Positions 35,048 to 48,500 of a stretch of DNA of 64,000 nucleotides are shown here, one piece after another. This stretch comes from Coenobita brevimanus (Eukaryota > Arthropoda > Malacostraca > Decapoda > Coenobitidae). The notes below the pieces were generated by a model, which searched no databases, was not told the DNA's origin, and worked only from the letters and a program-made list of their open reading frames with translations. The position numbers were made by a program, and so were the translations under genes. The stretch spans positions 25,229,653 through 25,293,652 of the forward strand of contig CM064690.1 of assembly GCA_032717465.1 (NCBI GenBank), in the 5' to 3' direction. The stretch's first letter is position 1; each line of letters starts with the position of its first letter.

Positions 35048-38000
35048 GTAGGTCAAAGTCACATGGAAAGGTCAGCTCAGACATCTTTTATCCAGTGTAG
35101 ACTCAGTTTTGTGGAAGAGTTCAGTTTTGAACAAGGATGCCTAGTACATATAGAAGTTTCAATTTGAGAAACAGTCAAAATACCCCCTGATTGCATAATT
35201 TTTCTCAAACCTCTCTGGAGGGACATGCTCCCAGTGTATGGACTTCTTGCCTTCAGTGGTCATATCAGTATTGTATTGTTGCACACTTGTACAGCTTTGC
35301 CACACAACCCCAAGGCTTATCTTTGTATACTTGGGGATCTTATTTTCTGGACCGTGTAAAGTGCAGGGACTCACTTTTGCCAAACCCTACAAAAATGTTG
35401 GAAATCAGAAAACAGGTTGTCATTTGGATAATTAAGGTACCATAATGTGGTGACAATCAAAGCCATGGTGGCTTTGTGTTATTTCTTTGGATTTTGGGAT
35501 GGCCTGGGCCAAAGTTCAAGACCCCGTCATGATGGATATTTAAAGTCTTTTCTAATGCTACCATATGTTTGCATTGTGTTAGTTCATATCATTGATATGT
35601 ACAGACTAATACACACAAACACACCAATAACACCACTAACTTGCATATCTGCTGCTTTCCATACAGACATCCTTTCATGATAAGTAATTAGCCAGAAGGA
35701 AAGGGTTAATTCTGGCTTTCTTTCTTCCTCTGGAAAAGATCTGGTTTGGCAATGAACCATGAATGGGCTGATTAAGACAAAGAATAAGTTATTGTCCAGA
35801 GCTGGAGAGAAGGAGATGGTCATGACAGGTACTAGACAGGGAGGATAAAATCCATAAATTTTCCAGGCTGAGCAAATAAGCATGAGGAGAATGTTGGGAA
35901 GTTTGTTTTGCCTGCAGTGAACTACGACTCACTGCTGCTGAGGTTGTTGCTAATTATGTATGATTATTGTATTGCATTGTTACATGGAGGTTATTATTGT
36001 GCTTGGTATTTTCAGATTTTCATGAGGAAGAGGAAGGACCATTCAGCCAGGTGCGACCCTCTGAGCGACCCCCACATTTCCGGCCACGAGATTTCACTGG
36101 CCAGGGCAACATGGCAGCGCAGAAGAATCGAGGTAATAGACATGACAGGTTTCTTACACACAGGTTTCTTACACACTCTCCCAGACTCATTCACTGAACA
36201 GCAAGGCTAGGTGAATGAGTTTGGCAGAAGGTGTAAGAAATGGAATCTAAAGGTGGATGTTGGGAAGAGTAAAGTTATGATCTTCAAGAGCAGTGATGTC
36301 ACTGAATGTACAGTGAGGTTGGATGATGAGGATATTGAAAATTTGAGTGCATTTAAGTACTTGGGTAGTGTGATGAGTAAGGTTGGACATTTGGAGGATG
36401 AAGTGCTTGAAAGGGTACAGCAAGGAAGAAATGTTGCTGGTTCCTTGAAAGCAATGATAAGAACTAGGGAAGTGAACATGAAAGTAAAAAAGTCATTGCA
36501 TGATATTACAGCATTGTGATACCAACCCTGATATATGGAAGTGAAGCATGGACCTTGTAGGAGAGACACAAGTCAAGAGTGAGAGCAATGGAAATGAGTA
36601 ATTTGAGAGGAGCTTGTGGAGTCACATGAAGAGACAGACCGACAAATGAGGAAGTGAAGGAGCATTGTGGTGTGGATGTGATAGGAAGCAGTAGGAGAAA
36701 CGCACTGAGATGGTTTGGCCTTGTAGAGAGGATGGAGAACGAGAGACTGACGGGGAGAGTGTACATGAGTGAGGTGGAGGGGGGGAGAGGGAGGGGGAAG
36801 CCAAGGATGAGATAGAGGGATGGAGTGGAGAGATATATGAGAAAGGTGGGTGTGAGCTGGGAGCATGGCAGTGAGATGGCAGGGGACAGGGCGACATGGA
36901 GGCGATTTGTTTGTGGCCACCCCTTATGAGATTAAGGTGTCAGGCAATAGATAGATAGATAGATAGATAGGTTTGGTATTTGGAGAGGATGGAGAGGGAG
37001 AGACCACTGAGGAGAGTGTATGTGAGTGAGGTGGAGGGGGGGAGAGGGAGTGAGAGGCTAAGGATGAGATGGAGGGATGGAAGGGAGAGGTATATGAGAG
37101 AGGAGGATGTGAGCTGGGAGGAGGGCAGTGAAATGGCAGAGGACAGGGCGACGTGGAGGCTATTTGTTTGTGGCCACCTCTTATGGGATTAAGGCATCTG
37201 GCAATAGATAGATAGACATTACTTTACCTAATCTGACCCCACTTCACCTTTACTTTACCTTATCTTACCTTACATCATCATCATCATCCAGACCTCCTCT
37301 CCCACCTCAGGGCAGGGTGAGAAGTAGCAATGTCCAGACGGCCTAAGTTTGCCCAATTCTATGGGCCACGCTTCCACTCACTCATCATTCAAGCCCATGG
37401 AATCCTGGCTCCATCAGGAAGGCTAAAAAAAATTTCACCACATTCTGTAGCTTCACAGATACCTATCTGATAGGGTTGATTCAAATGCTGTCATGTTAAA
37501 AGGGGTTCCAAATCCCTGGTTATGCGCTGCTCTGCACAAAATTCATCGAGCCAGGTCGGTCTCTCGTCAGCCCATTAGCCTCAAGAACTTCCCTACCTCT
37601 CTTTCTCACACATTCATCCACCATATCCCTCCACCTTCTTCTTGGTCTGCCTCGCCTCCTTCCTCTTTCAGATTCGCTCAGATATACTCCTTTTACCATT
37701 TGATCGTCATCCATTCTTTCCACATGACCAAACCATCTCAGTACACTCTCTTCGTTTCTGGTGTCCACAGATTTCCTCACTCTACATCTTTCATGAGTCA
37801 CATTATTCTGTATCCTGTCCACTCTCTGTACACCACATACATTCCTCAGCAGTCCCATCTCCATTGCTCGTACTCTTGACTTTTCATTTTCATGCCACAT
37901 CATAGTCTCACATCCCTATGTTAAAGTTGGCTTTAACGCTCCTTCATGTCTGTACTTATAAACTTACAAATCTAACTACAGTATACTGAACACCAGCCAA

Positions 38001-38373
38001 CTTGTGAGTGGAGATCAGTGAAGATGCACACTTTCAGCCACCATCCAAGACTCATGGAAGGTCAATGTAAAATTTACAAGTATATATGTGAGTACTGTGT
38101 GATGCAGATCACCATTTTATCAACAGGAAGAACAATTCCTTAGCTAGCTAAGAGTTCAGTGTTAGGATAAGATGTGAATCTATGGATAAGTTGGCTGATG
38201 TGGATTATAATTGACACTAAGTTCCCTTTTCCTGTTATGTACACTTTTTTAAGTGTTGTCTCTCCTCTCCTCCAGAGGGCTGGCGGCCACCATTTGAAGA
38301 GGAGGAGCCACAGGTGTTCCCCGAGAGGAGTCAGGCTGCTGCAGAGAAGTTCCAGGTAGGATGGTCAGTGTGG

Positions 38374-38409
<36 letters not shown>

Positions 38410-40183
38410 GTGCTCGTCAGAAGTATTCAGCGTTGTCCGCCGGGCGCGCAATACTTATGGCCCAAAAAGAATCACCCATTTTTAGGGGTAAGAATTGAGC
38501 CACAAGTTTGAGCTCCGAGCATGACGTCACGGTAGCCTGGGGCCTTCTGACGCGCTGGTTGGTTCCCGCCTCAGTCGCCCACGGGCTGCCTGAGAGAGAG
38601 GAACTCCGCCGAGTGTCCCTCTCAAATTGCGCCATTTTTTACCGAGTGTCCCGCAGTGTTTTGGCCTTCAAAACTTTGTTATGGCACCTACCCGTGAACT
38701 ATCGAGTGAAATCATATCCCAGATCATTGCTCTAAAGGAGGCAGGCCACCAGACAAAGGAAATTAGTGAATTGGTTGGTGTGGCACGATCGACAGTGCAT
38801 CGTTGATGTGCGCGGTTTCGGGAGGAAAACAGTGGTGAAGTTCCCACAAAGAAACCGAGGTCTGGTAGGCCTAGGAAAACTTCCCCAAGGTCTGTTAATG
38901 TTTTAAAACGTGCAGTGGAGTTTAATCCTCGTGTGAGTGCAAGGAAAATTAAGGAGAGCAACCCAGAAGTGTTTGGTGAGGTGTCAGTGAGAACAGTGTC
39001 TCGTAGGGTGCATGAGCTTGGTTACACAAGTCACAGGCCTGTGAAAAAGCCTCTTCTCTCTAGCAGCCAGAGAATTCGTAGGCTTGCCTTTGCTAATAAA
39101 TATCTAAATTGGGGTGAGGAGCAATGGTTGTCAGTGTTTTGGTCTGATGAGGCAACGTTTAGTGTTACCTGTAACAGAGGAGCATGCAAAGGTAGTGACC
39201 CACTTGACCCACGGTATGTAGAAAGCACAGTTAAACATCCTGATTCACTCACAGTATGGGGTTGTTTTTCAGGGAAGGGTTTGGGGAAGCTTGTTGTACT
39301 TCCCAAGAACCTCAGAGTGAATCAGGATGTTTACCTGGAGCTTCTGTGTGATCATTTACCAGACTCCTTCGAGCTAACAGGTGCACGAGTGTTTCAGCAG
39401 GACGGTGCACCTGCTCACAAGGCCAAATCGGTCACCAATTGGCTTCGTGACTGCGAGGTATCATTCATGACAGACTGGCCAGGAAATAGCCCAGACCTCA
39501 ACCCGATTGAAAACCTCTGGTACCTCGTAAAGAAGAGTCTCCAAGGGAAGGACGTGAGCTCTCTGCCTAAGCTGGAAGCCGCCATTCGTGACTTCTGGGA
39601 CAAAATACCGCTCCAGCACCTCAGGAGCCTCGCCCTTTCACTTCCAAGACGTCTCAGGTCCGTGAAGAAACGTAAAGGCTACCCTACGAAGCACTAAAGG
39701 TAAATAAAATGCATTATTTATATGTTTTTTTCAATGTTGAAATGTTTGTTTCTCAGGAGGGACGCAGGGCGCTCCATACTTCTGACGAGCACTGTATATA
39801 TATACTGTATATATATATATATATATATTTTATTTTCAGACGCCATAATCCCGAAAGGGGTGGCCATTTGACTTTGAGTTATTTGTTTTACAGGGAGGGG
39901 CACTAACCCTCCACCAGCCCACTTGTTGACACGTAGGGAGCACATGTGTTTTGTTATATGGTTACCACCCAGCATTGTAAATGGTTTCTTGGCTTACAGG
40001 AAACCATTTGGCTTACTACTCAATATAAAGCCACCTGTAAAGGAAAGAAAAGCAATAAGAAGTGACAGGAAAGATGGGAGAAATAGGAAGAGAGGAGGGC
40101 AGGCACAGAAAAAGAATGATAAAGGCTACAGAAGAAGTAGGCAGCACTACATCAAGTGAATGGATGATGGTCGCCACCACCTA

Positions 40184-40222
<39 letters not shown>

Positions 40223-41608
40223 TACTCGTCAGAAGTATCGAGCGCCCTGCGTCCCTCCTGCGAAACAAACCTTTCAACATTGAAAAAACAAATAATGCAT
40301 TTTATTTACCTTTAGTGCTTCGTGGGGTATCCTTTACGCATCTTCACGGACCTGAGACGTTTTGGAAGTGAAAGGGCGAGGTTCCTGAGGTCCTGGAGGG
40401 GTATATTATCCCAGGAGTCACGAATGGCGGCTTCCAGCTTAGGCAGAGAGCTCACATCCTTCCCTTGGAGATTCTTCTTTACGAGGTATCAGAGGTTTTC
40501 AATCGGGTTGAGGTATGGGGTATTTCCTGGCCAGTCTTTCATGAATGATACCTCGCAGTCATGAAGCCAATTGGTGACCGATTTGGCCTTATGAGCAGGT
40601 GCACCATCCTGCTGAAACACTCGTGCACCTATTAGCTCGAATGACTCAAGTAAATGATCACACAGAAGCTCCAGATAAACATCCTGATTCACTCGGCAGT
40701 TTTTGGGAAGCACAACAAGCTTCCCCAAATCCTTACCAGCAAAACAACCCCATACCATGAGTGAATCAGGATGTTTTACAGTGCAACATACCGTGGGTCA
40801 AGTGGGTCACTACCTTTGCGCCGGTACACACGTGCTCCTTTTACAGGTTACACTAAACGTTGCCTCATCAGACCAGAACACTGACAGCCATTGCTCCTCA
40901 CCCCAATTAAGGTATTTGTTAGCAAAGGCAAGCCTACGAAGTCGCTGGTTGCTAGAGAGAAGAGGCTTTCTCACAGGCCAGTGACTTGTGTAACCAAGTT
41001 CATGGACCCTTCGAGACACTGTGCACACAGAAACCTCACCAAACACTTCCGGGTTGCTCTCCTTTATTTTCCTTGCACTCACATGAGGATTAGACTCCAC
41101 TGCATGTTTTGAAACAGTAACAGACCTTGGGGAAGTTTTCCTAGGCCTACCAGACCGTGGTTTCTTTGTGGGAACGCCACCACTGTTTTCCACACGAAAC
41201 CTCGCGCACCACCTACACACTGTCGATCGAGCCAGGCCAACCAATTCGCTAATTTCCTCCGTTTGGTGGCCTGCCTCCTTTAAAGCAATGATCTGGGATA
41301 TGATTTCACTTGATAGTTCACGGATAGGTGCCATAACAAAGTAGCGAAAGCCAAAACACTGCGGGACACTCGGTAAAAAATGGTGCAATAAGAGAGGAAG
41401 ACGCGGCGGAGTTCCTCTCTCTCAGGCAGCCTGTAGGCAACTGAGGCGGGAACCAACCAGCGCGTAGGAATGCCTCAGGGTACTGTGACGTCATGCTAGC
41501 GCCGCAAACTTGTGGCTCAATTTTTACTATCAAAAACTGATGTTTCTTTTTTGGCCATAAGTATTGCGCGCCCGGCCATAGGCGCTCGATACTTCTGACG
41601 AGCACTGT

Positions 41609-41658
<50 letters not shown>

Positions 41659-42467
41659 AGCCTTTGTGGTACAGTGGTAAAGTGTGCGTGTTCGTAAACT
41701 GAAGAACGATGGTTCGTGCCCTGCCAGGGTAATAAACTTTGGGAGCATTCATCTGGCCACGTACTGCATTGGCGGACATCAGGGGTGCTGTGGTTGAATC
41801 AGTGTCGCTTACTATAAAGTATGCTTGCACCCAGTCGGCTTGCGCGGGCCGATTACACTTGGTTCACAGACTACACACATATCCAAAGCCATTCCAACAC
41901 TATAATACACTTACAGGCACTTCTCACCCTACATACAATCTCCACCAGACAGCCTAAGCCACTTGGTAGAGATACAGTGGCTGTATCGTCCCCACTTCGG
42001 TTGGGATAGGCCGGTCCTGCAGTGGACACTCAAACGGCTGATGAGATGAGATGAGATATATATGTATATATATGGAGCCTCTGTGGTACAGTGGTAGAGT
42101 GTGCGTTTCGTACGCTGGTGAGTGCGGGTTAGCCTCCTGCCAGAGTTGTAAAAACTTTGGGAAGTGTTCACCAAGCCACTTGCTACTTTGGCGGACACAA
42201 GGGGTGCTGTGGTTGAACCAGTGTTGCATACTAGTATGCTTGCACCCAGTCGGCCTAAGGCAGGCCTGTTGCACTTGGTTCACATACTGCATACACATCC
42301 AAAGCCACTACAACATTACAATCATGCTCACAAGCACTTCTCACCCTACATACAGTCTCTACCAGACAGCCTAAGCCACTGGGTAGAGATACATTGGCAG
42401 TATCATCCCTGCTTCGCTAGGGATAGGCCGGTCCTGCAGTGGACCTCAACGGCTGATAATGATGATG

Positions 42468-42529
<62 letters not shown>

Positions 42530-45500
42530 GTATATGCACAGTACTCTCTCTCTCTCTCTATCCCCCCATGTGTTTTGTTCTCTTTCCCTCACTTTCTCCC
42601 TCTCTCCCTCCCTCATTTTCCTTTTCATCTTTCCCTTTGTCTTTGTTTAATCCGTCTGCTTCTCATACTTTATCTTCCCTCCCTCCCTCTTCTCATATTC
42701 TCTTTAATTCTTATCCTCCCTAACTTCTCTCTCCCCCTTTGTTTTCTTCTCTCCCTCACATTCTCCCTCTCTCCGTCCCCTGTATTCCTTTTCTTCCCAC
42801 CCTGTCTCATATTTCACTCCTTTGTTTCTCACACCTCTTCCCTCCATCCCTCTTCTTGGCCAGGTAACTTAAACCATTTGGTAGGGAGGTAACATGACCA
42901 TTTTTGCCCAGCTGGTGGGTTAGGGTTTATTACCAGCGCTTGGCTTGGGGCTGGCTTGGCGACTTTGACCATTTGGTGAGGAGACAGATGGCCATTTTTG
43001 GTGGTGGGGGGTGTGGTTGGGGACGGGGGAAGAAGTGAGGGGTTGCAGGGAGGATGAGGAGAGCCACACGCACCATCACATCTGTGTTCAGACACATGCG
43101 TCTCAAACCTAGAGAGTGGTGGAGTGGTCAGATTAGCAAAACAATGACTGTTTGGATTGTGGGAATGTCCTCCAATTTCTTTTGTTCGGTGTAGCGAGTT
43201 GTCGGTTATCAGTGCGCAGGTTATCAGGCTATGCCTGTATCCTTGGGCAGAGGCTTGGCAGGGGTGGATGATGCAAGGGGTCGCATGAGGTGGGAATGGA
43301 ATCGTACAAGGCAGATTCTTATGACATTGCTCTACACCTGGCCAAGTCACTGAGAAGACTGATGAGCGCTTGCGTCTGGTGGCGGGACTGTCTCCCTACC
43401 TCTTGGTGACAGGATCAAATGGTGGGCAGTTCAGACTGTGGTGGGTTGCATTTGCTGGTCCTACCAACACCTGGTGGTAAGCGTCCACCCCTTTAACATT
43501 GGTCCCTACTGATGCCCGGCATGTAGGGGTTAAAGTTAATAACATGCATAAATACTGCAAATAACCATTACTCCAAATATTGAACAGTATTTAAATAACC
43601 ATAGAGCATAAGTAATAACAAATAAAAAAAAAAATCCATGGATGCCTCAGCTGCTGTCACATCAACACAAGCAGCCGCACCACTCACCTTGACATTATGA
43701 AAGGAAAAATGATTTTTAAACTGCATGAGCCAGCCATGACTAGCATTAAACTATACATCACAATTAGAGTCCACACATTCCTTTAGCATTGCAGAAAGAA
43801 AGCAAACTGAGGCCTGATTTTGAGATGAAATGAATGCATCCATGGTAGCAAACTATCATACAGTGTGAAATACACATTTTTGCATTAAAGAGTAACTGTA
43901 TGTGGTAGGTGGGGGTGCTCACCATACACTCACTCGATGTAGTGCTGCTCTCAGGTGTCTGCGCTTTCCTTTCCTTCTTTCCTTCCATCCTCTTCTGTCT
44001 TCCTTTCCTTCATTCTTTCCTTGTCCTTCAGCCTACGGGTAACTTTACACTCCCTCTTTTGTCTTTCTTTCCTTCATTCTTTCCTCTTCCTTCTGCCTGT
44101 CAGTGACTGTACTGTACACTGAGTGACAAGCCAAATGGTTTCCTGTACACCAGAAAATCATTTACTATGCTGGGTGGTAACCATATAACCAAATTTTGGT
44201 GCCTGGTGGTTTAGTGGGTAATTATTGCTCTCCAATCAGATTGAGTCAGTGAAGGTGTATGTCCAAGGGGTGGTTGGGGTTTATTGCTCACGTAATGCCA
44301 CTCGGGGATGAGTGAGGCTGGTCACTCTCATCTTAAATGTCAAGACCAACTTTTATATATATATATATAATGTGAACGACTCTGGGCAGAGGCTTCACAG
44401 CCTGCTCTCAAGGCCCAGTAATCCTCCTACATACCATACACCTCTACATGTCACCACTTCGATGCTAACACCCACCGTCCATATTGAATACATGCTAGGG
44501 CTGTCTCATACAGGACTGGTGTATTGGTATTAGTGGGGGTATTTTTACGACATGTCGGCGGGTCTTCTGGTAGGTCAGTAAATTCTGTTTTTTAAGAAAT
44601 TCAGATCCTTAAACTGTTCCCTACCCCAGCTGGGATTTATACCTGGGTCTTGTAGGACTGCAGGCCACTTCTCTGCAGATTGAGCCACCACCTCCCCTGG
44701 GCTCCTATGCTCCTCATGGGGCAACGCAGGATTGGATGATGGATGGATGGATGAAGAGTAACTGTAAACAATAAGAAATAATAGTAAACAGTACATTCAT
44801 TTATCGATAACATAGATGTTTGTTACACAGTAGCTGTAAAGTATTATAGTTTTGATATTCAGTACCATTATTCATGCAGCTGGCAGTGCAATCAGTTTGT
44901 TGTGTGAGTGAGCCTCAGGAAGGCTGCCTGGCATGCAGCTTACAACAACAACCTCTGTCAGTTACATCTCAAAAGTACTTGTGAAGGCTCTATGGGGCCT
45001 TCTTCGTAACTGCGAATTAGCCATAAGGCAGTTGGTTGTAAGTCAAGGACTTTCTGTATAATGTAGCTTATGTATAAATATACATAAACACATGAATACA
45101 GCATAGTATTTTTCCTACAGATGATGTTACAGCAGGCGATGGAACAGCGTGACTGTGGGGACATCAGTGAGCAGCAGTATCAGACCATGGCCAAGAAGAT
45201 CCGCATGTTGACTGAGCAGGAGCAGATCAGGGAGGTGAGAGAACGCGACCGGCAGCAACGACAGCAACAGGAGCAGCAGCAGCAACATCCACGCCCCTTG
45301 CAACCCCCATTTAAAGGTGAGAATGGTTCTGGCCCATGTATTCTACCTCCCAGTATTATGGAGGGGATAAATAAGGACATTGCTATTGCAGAGTATCAGT
45401 GTTTTAAATGTTGCATTTCAACTCTTTTATTCCAGCTTGACACTTTTCCACAATAGTATAATGCAGTTAGCTTTTTCATTTCTACCTCCCAATATTTTAG

Positions 45501-48500
45501 AATGATGGAGTAAGGGGTTTTTCATTCTGGTCTCCAGTACAGTATACCCAGGAAATTTTACTAATTATCTTTCCTCTCCTCCATCCTTCTTTCCTTCCAT
45601 CCTCTTCTGTCTTCCTTTCCTTCATTCTTTCCTTGTCCTTCTGCCTGCGAGTAACTTTACACTCCCTCTTTTGTCTTTCCTTCCTTCATTCTTTTCTCTT
45701 CCTTCTGCCTGTGGTTGACTCTACACTGAATGACAAGCCAAATGGTTTCCTGTACACCAGGAAGCCATTTACTATGCTGGGTGGTAACCTATCTATCTAT
45801 TGCCAGACGCCTCAATCCCGTTTGGGGTGGCCACAAACAAATCGCCTCCATGTCGTCCTGTCCCCCGCCATTTCACTGCCCTGCTCCCAACTCACACACC
45901 CCTCTCTCATATACCTCTCCACTCCATCCCTCCATCTCATCCTCGGTCTCCCCCTCCCTCTTCCCCCCTCCACCTCACTCACATACACTCTCTTCGTCAG
46001 TCTTTCACCCTCCATCCTCTCCACATGGCCAAACCACTTCAGTGTGTTCCTCATAACACTTCCTATCACATCCACATCTACACCACAATGCTTCTTTATA
46101 TCCTCATTCGTCAGCCTGTCTCTCCATGTGACTCCACAGCCTCCTCTTAACTCATATAACCAAATTTTGGCGCCTGTTGGTTTAGTGGGTAATTATTGCT
46201 CTCCAATTGGATTGAGCTGGTCTAGGTTTATATCCAAGGGATGGTTGGGGTTGATTACTCATGTAAATACACTCAGGGATGAGTGAGGCTGGTCACTGTT
46301 ATCTTAAATGTCGGGACCAACTGCCTAGCCCTGGGCTTCTACGCTCCTTGTGGGGCAATGTAGGATTGGATGATGGATGGATGAAATTCATAGTTTCAGC
46401 TTTGCTGTTTTACAGCTGTACTTCTCACCAATGGCATTAAATCAAATGCATGAAATTTCATGCTGCAAGAGTTTTTAATGCCACTGTACTGTACATAATT
46501 GGAATGGTCAGTACTCAGTAATCATTTTTTTTAAACTTAATTTTACTCGTAAAGTATTTCTCAGTGTACTATTCATTTTATATTCTACCATTCTATGCAT
46601 GTTTTACTTGCTCTTACATTTACTGATGAGGTTATAGGAAGGGAAATAACTTTTAAGATGTTGCTTACTTAATTAGAATGGCACTAAGTAGAGCGCATAC
46701 CTCTGCCAACGCCCTGTCTCGCAGTGTTAACCCCTTAACCGTGGGGCGTCACTTTCGTGACGCTTGGGAGCAAGGGATCATACCGCAGGGCGTCACTTTT
46801 GTGATTCTGTGTTATTTTGAATTAGCCCGGGCTTTCAAGTGGTGGCTTGTATCATCTATCAGTACTGCCAGTGTCCAACACTAGTCAGCACTCCTAATCT
46901 CATCTGTACTCCCATCCATTGTTGACAATTTTGCCATTTCTCCCCGTTCTTGACTCCCCTCCCTACCTCCCCTCCATTACCCTATCCTCTCGCCTGCCCG
47001 GCCGTGCTACGCTAAGTAAATCTTCCCTGGAATTTTTCACTGATTTCATCCATTGAAATAAGCCCTATGCCCTATTCTTATACCAAATAATATATACAAG
47101 AAAGAAATAAAGTAAGTGAGAGTGCCACACACTTAGAATTGGCTAATTATCACCTGACAACACCTCACGTTACCTCCACTAGGTGTTACCTTAAGTTCTC
47201 GTTTTACCTACCAGTCCACGAAGGGTGGACGGACACCCGAGATGAGTGACATCAGTTACCTGCACCAGGATTCAAACCATAACACTAATGGGTCGGCAAC
47301 TTCATGGTCAGCAACACTGACTGCCCAGCCACTGCTGCTGTAATTTTTCCTGTCCAATATCACCTTCAGTCTTGCTTTCAGGAACTGTTTTTGGCACCTT
47401 ATTAGTGTGTATTTTATGCATTTATCCCCAAAGAATTTCTTTGTATGCAATTGACATTTATTCCTCATGTTGCCAGTACTTACTTGACTGCACAGGGAGA
47501 CAGTTCAGTCAATATGAGACTGGTCGCAACTTATGTAGTACCAAAAGTTTAATTTGACTTTGATGCCAGAAGTTTGAATAAAGTGTGGAATAACATGACT
47601 GGCACCTCCAAAACCGTGGAAAATAAAGATGTGAAAATTTACATTACCAGTTCAGTGGTAAATAAATAAGATTGTGGCCCTCTCATTTGGTAGACTGGTT
47701 AGTTTCTCTTTCCATCAAGTTTGTTCTTGCTCTTTGAACCTTACCTTACCCCTTCTATAGGTGGGAAAGGACCAGTGGAAAATAATGATTGATATTAGTG
47801 GTGGTGATGGTGATGATGATGGTGATGGTTTCATTTGATTTATAAAGGCTTCAATATGGTTACAATGAATTGGGCTTGGTCACCTTATGGTAGCTGTCTA
47901 TGTTCCTTGATCTTTAGCAGCCTTCTTATTCAGTCCCTTTCCTTGAGGCCACACTGTATGACCTCACCCTAAGTCTTTTTTTGTTTGGTTCTCGCAGCTC
48001 TACCCTAAGTATTTGTATCTCATCCTCCATGCTTATGCCCAAACCATCTCAGTCTACACCTTCTCACCACATGACTGAAATATTCATATCTTGCAGAGTA
48101 CGTTATAAAAGAAAAATACTCATCATTGAAAAAATCTTTTGTACCTATTGAGAGAGGTGTGTGAGCTGGGAGCAGGGCATTGAAGTGACGTTCAATAGGG
48201 TGACTTGGAGGCAATTTGTTTGTGGCTAGCTCATAAGGGATTGAGGTTTCTAGCAGTAGATAAATAGATAGAACACTTATTTCTTCATTTCCTGTAATAT
48301 GAAAACATTGATGTCATTTTGTTTTTTAGGTAAAGTAAATTTTACATTTCAACGGTATTATATGTTTGGAGTCTGTACTTCTTTTTGTTGCAGCTTACTT
48401 AGTAGCCTTAGCTTACTTTTACACTTGTTTCATTATTCATTTAGTAGCCTGCCAGTAATCATGAAAGAAAGGGACTGAGACAACAATCATTTCAACCTAG

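Noticed and set aside
45180..45380. Cys-rich minus-strand frame (CCCCCCSCCCRCC)
   Set aside because: Antisense of the Gln-rich stretch in a Pcf11 exon (CAG/CAA repeats).
47267..47345. A tRNA gene
   Set aside because: No acceptor-stem pairing and the loop sizes are off; kept only as a possible SINE head.
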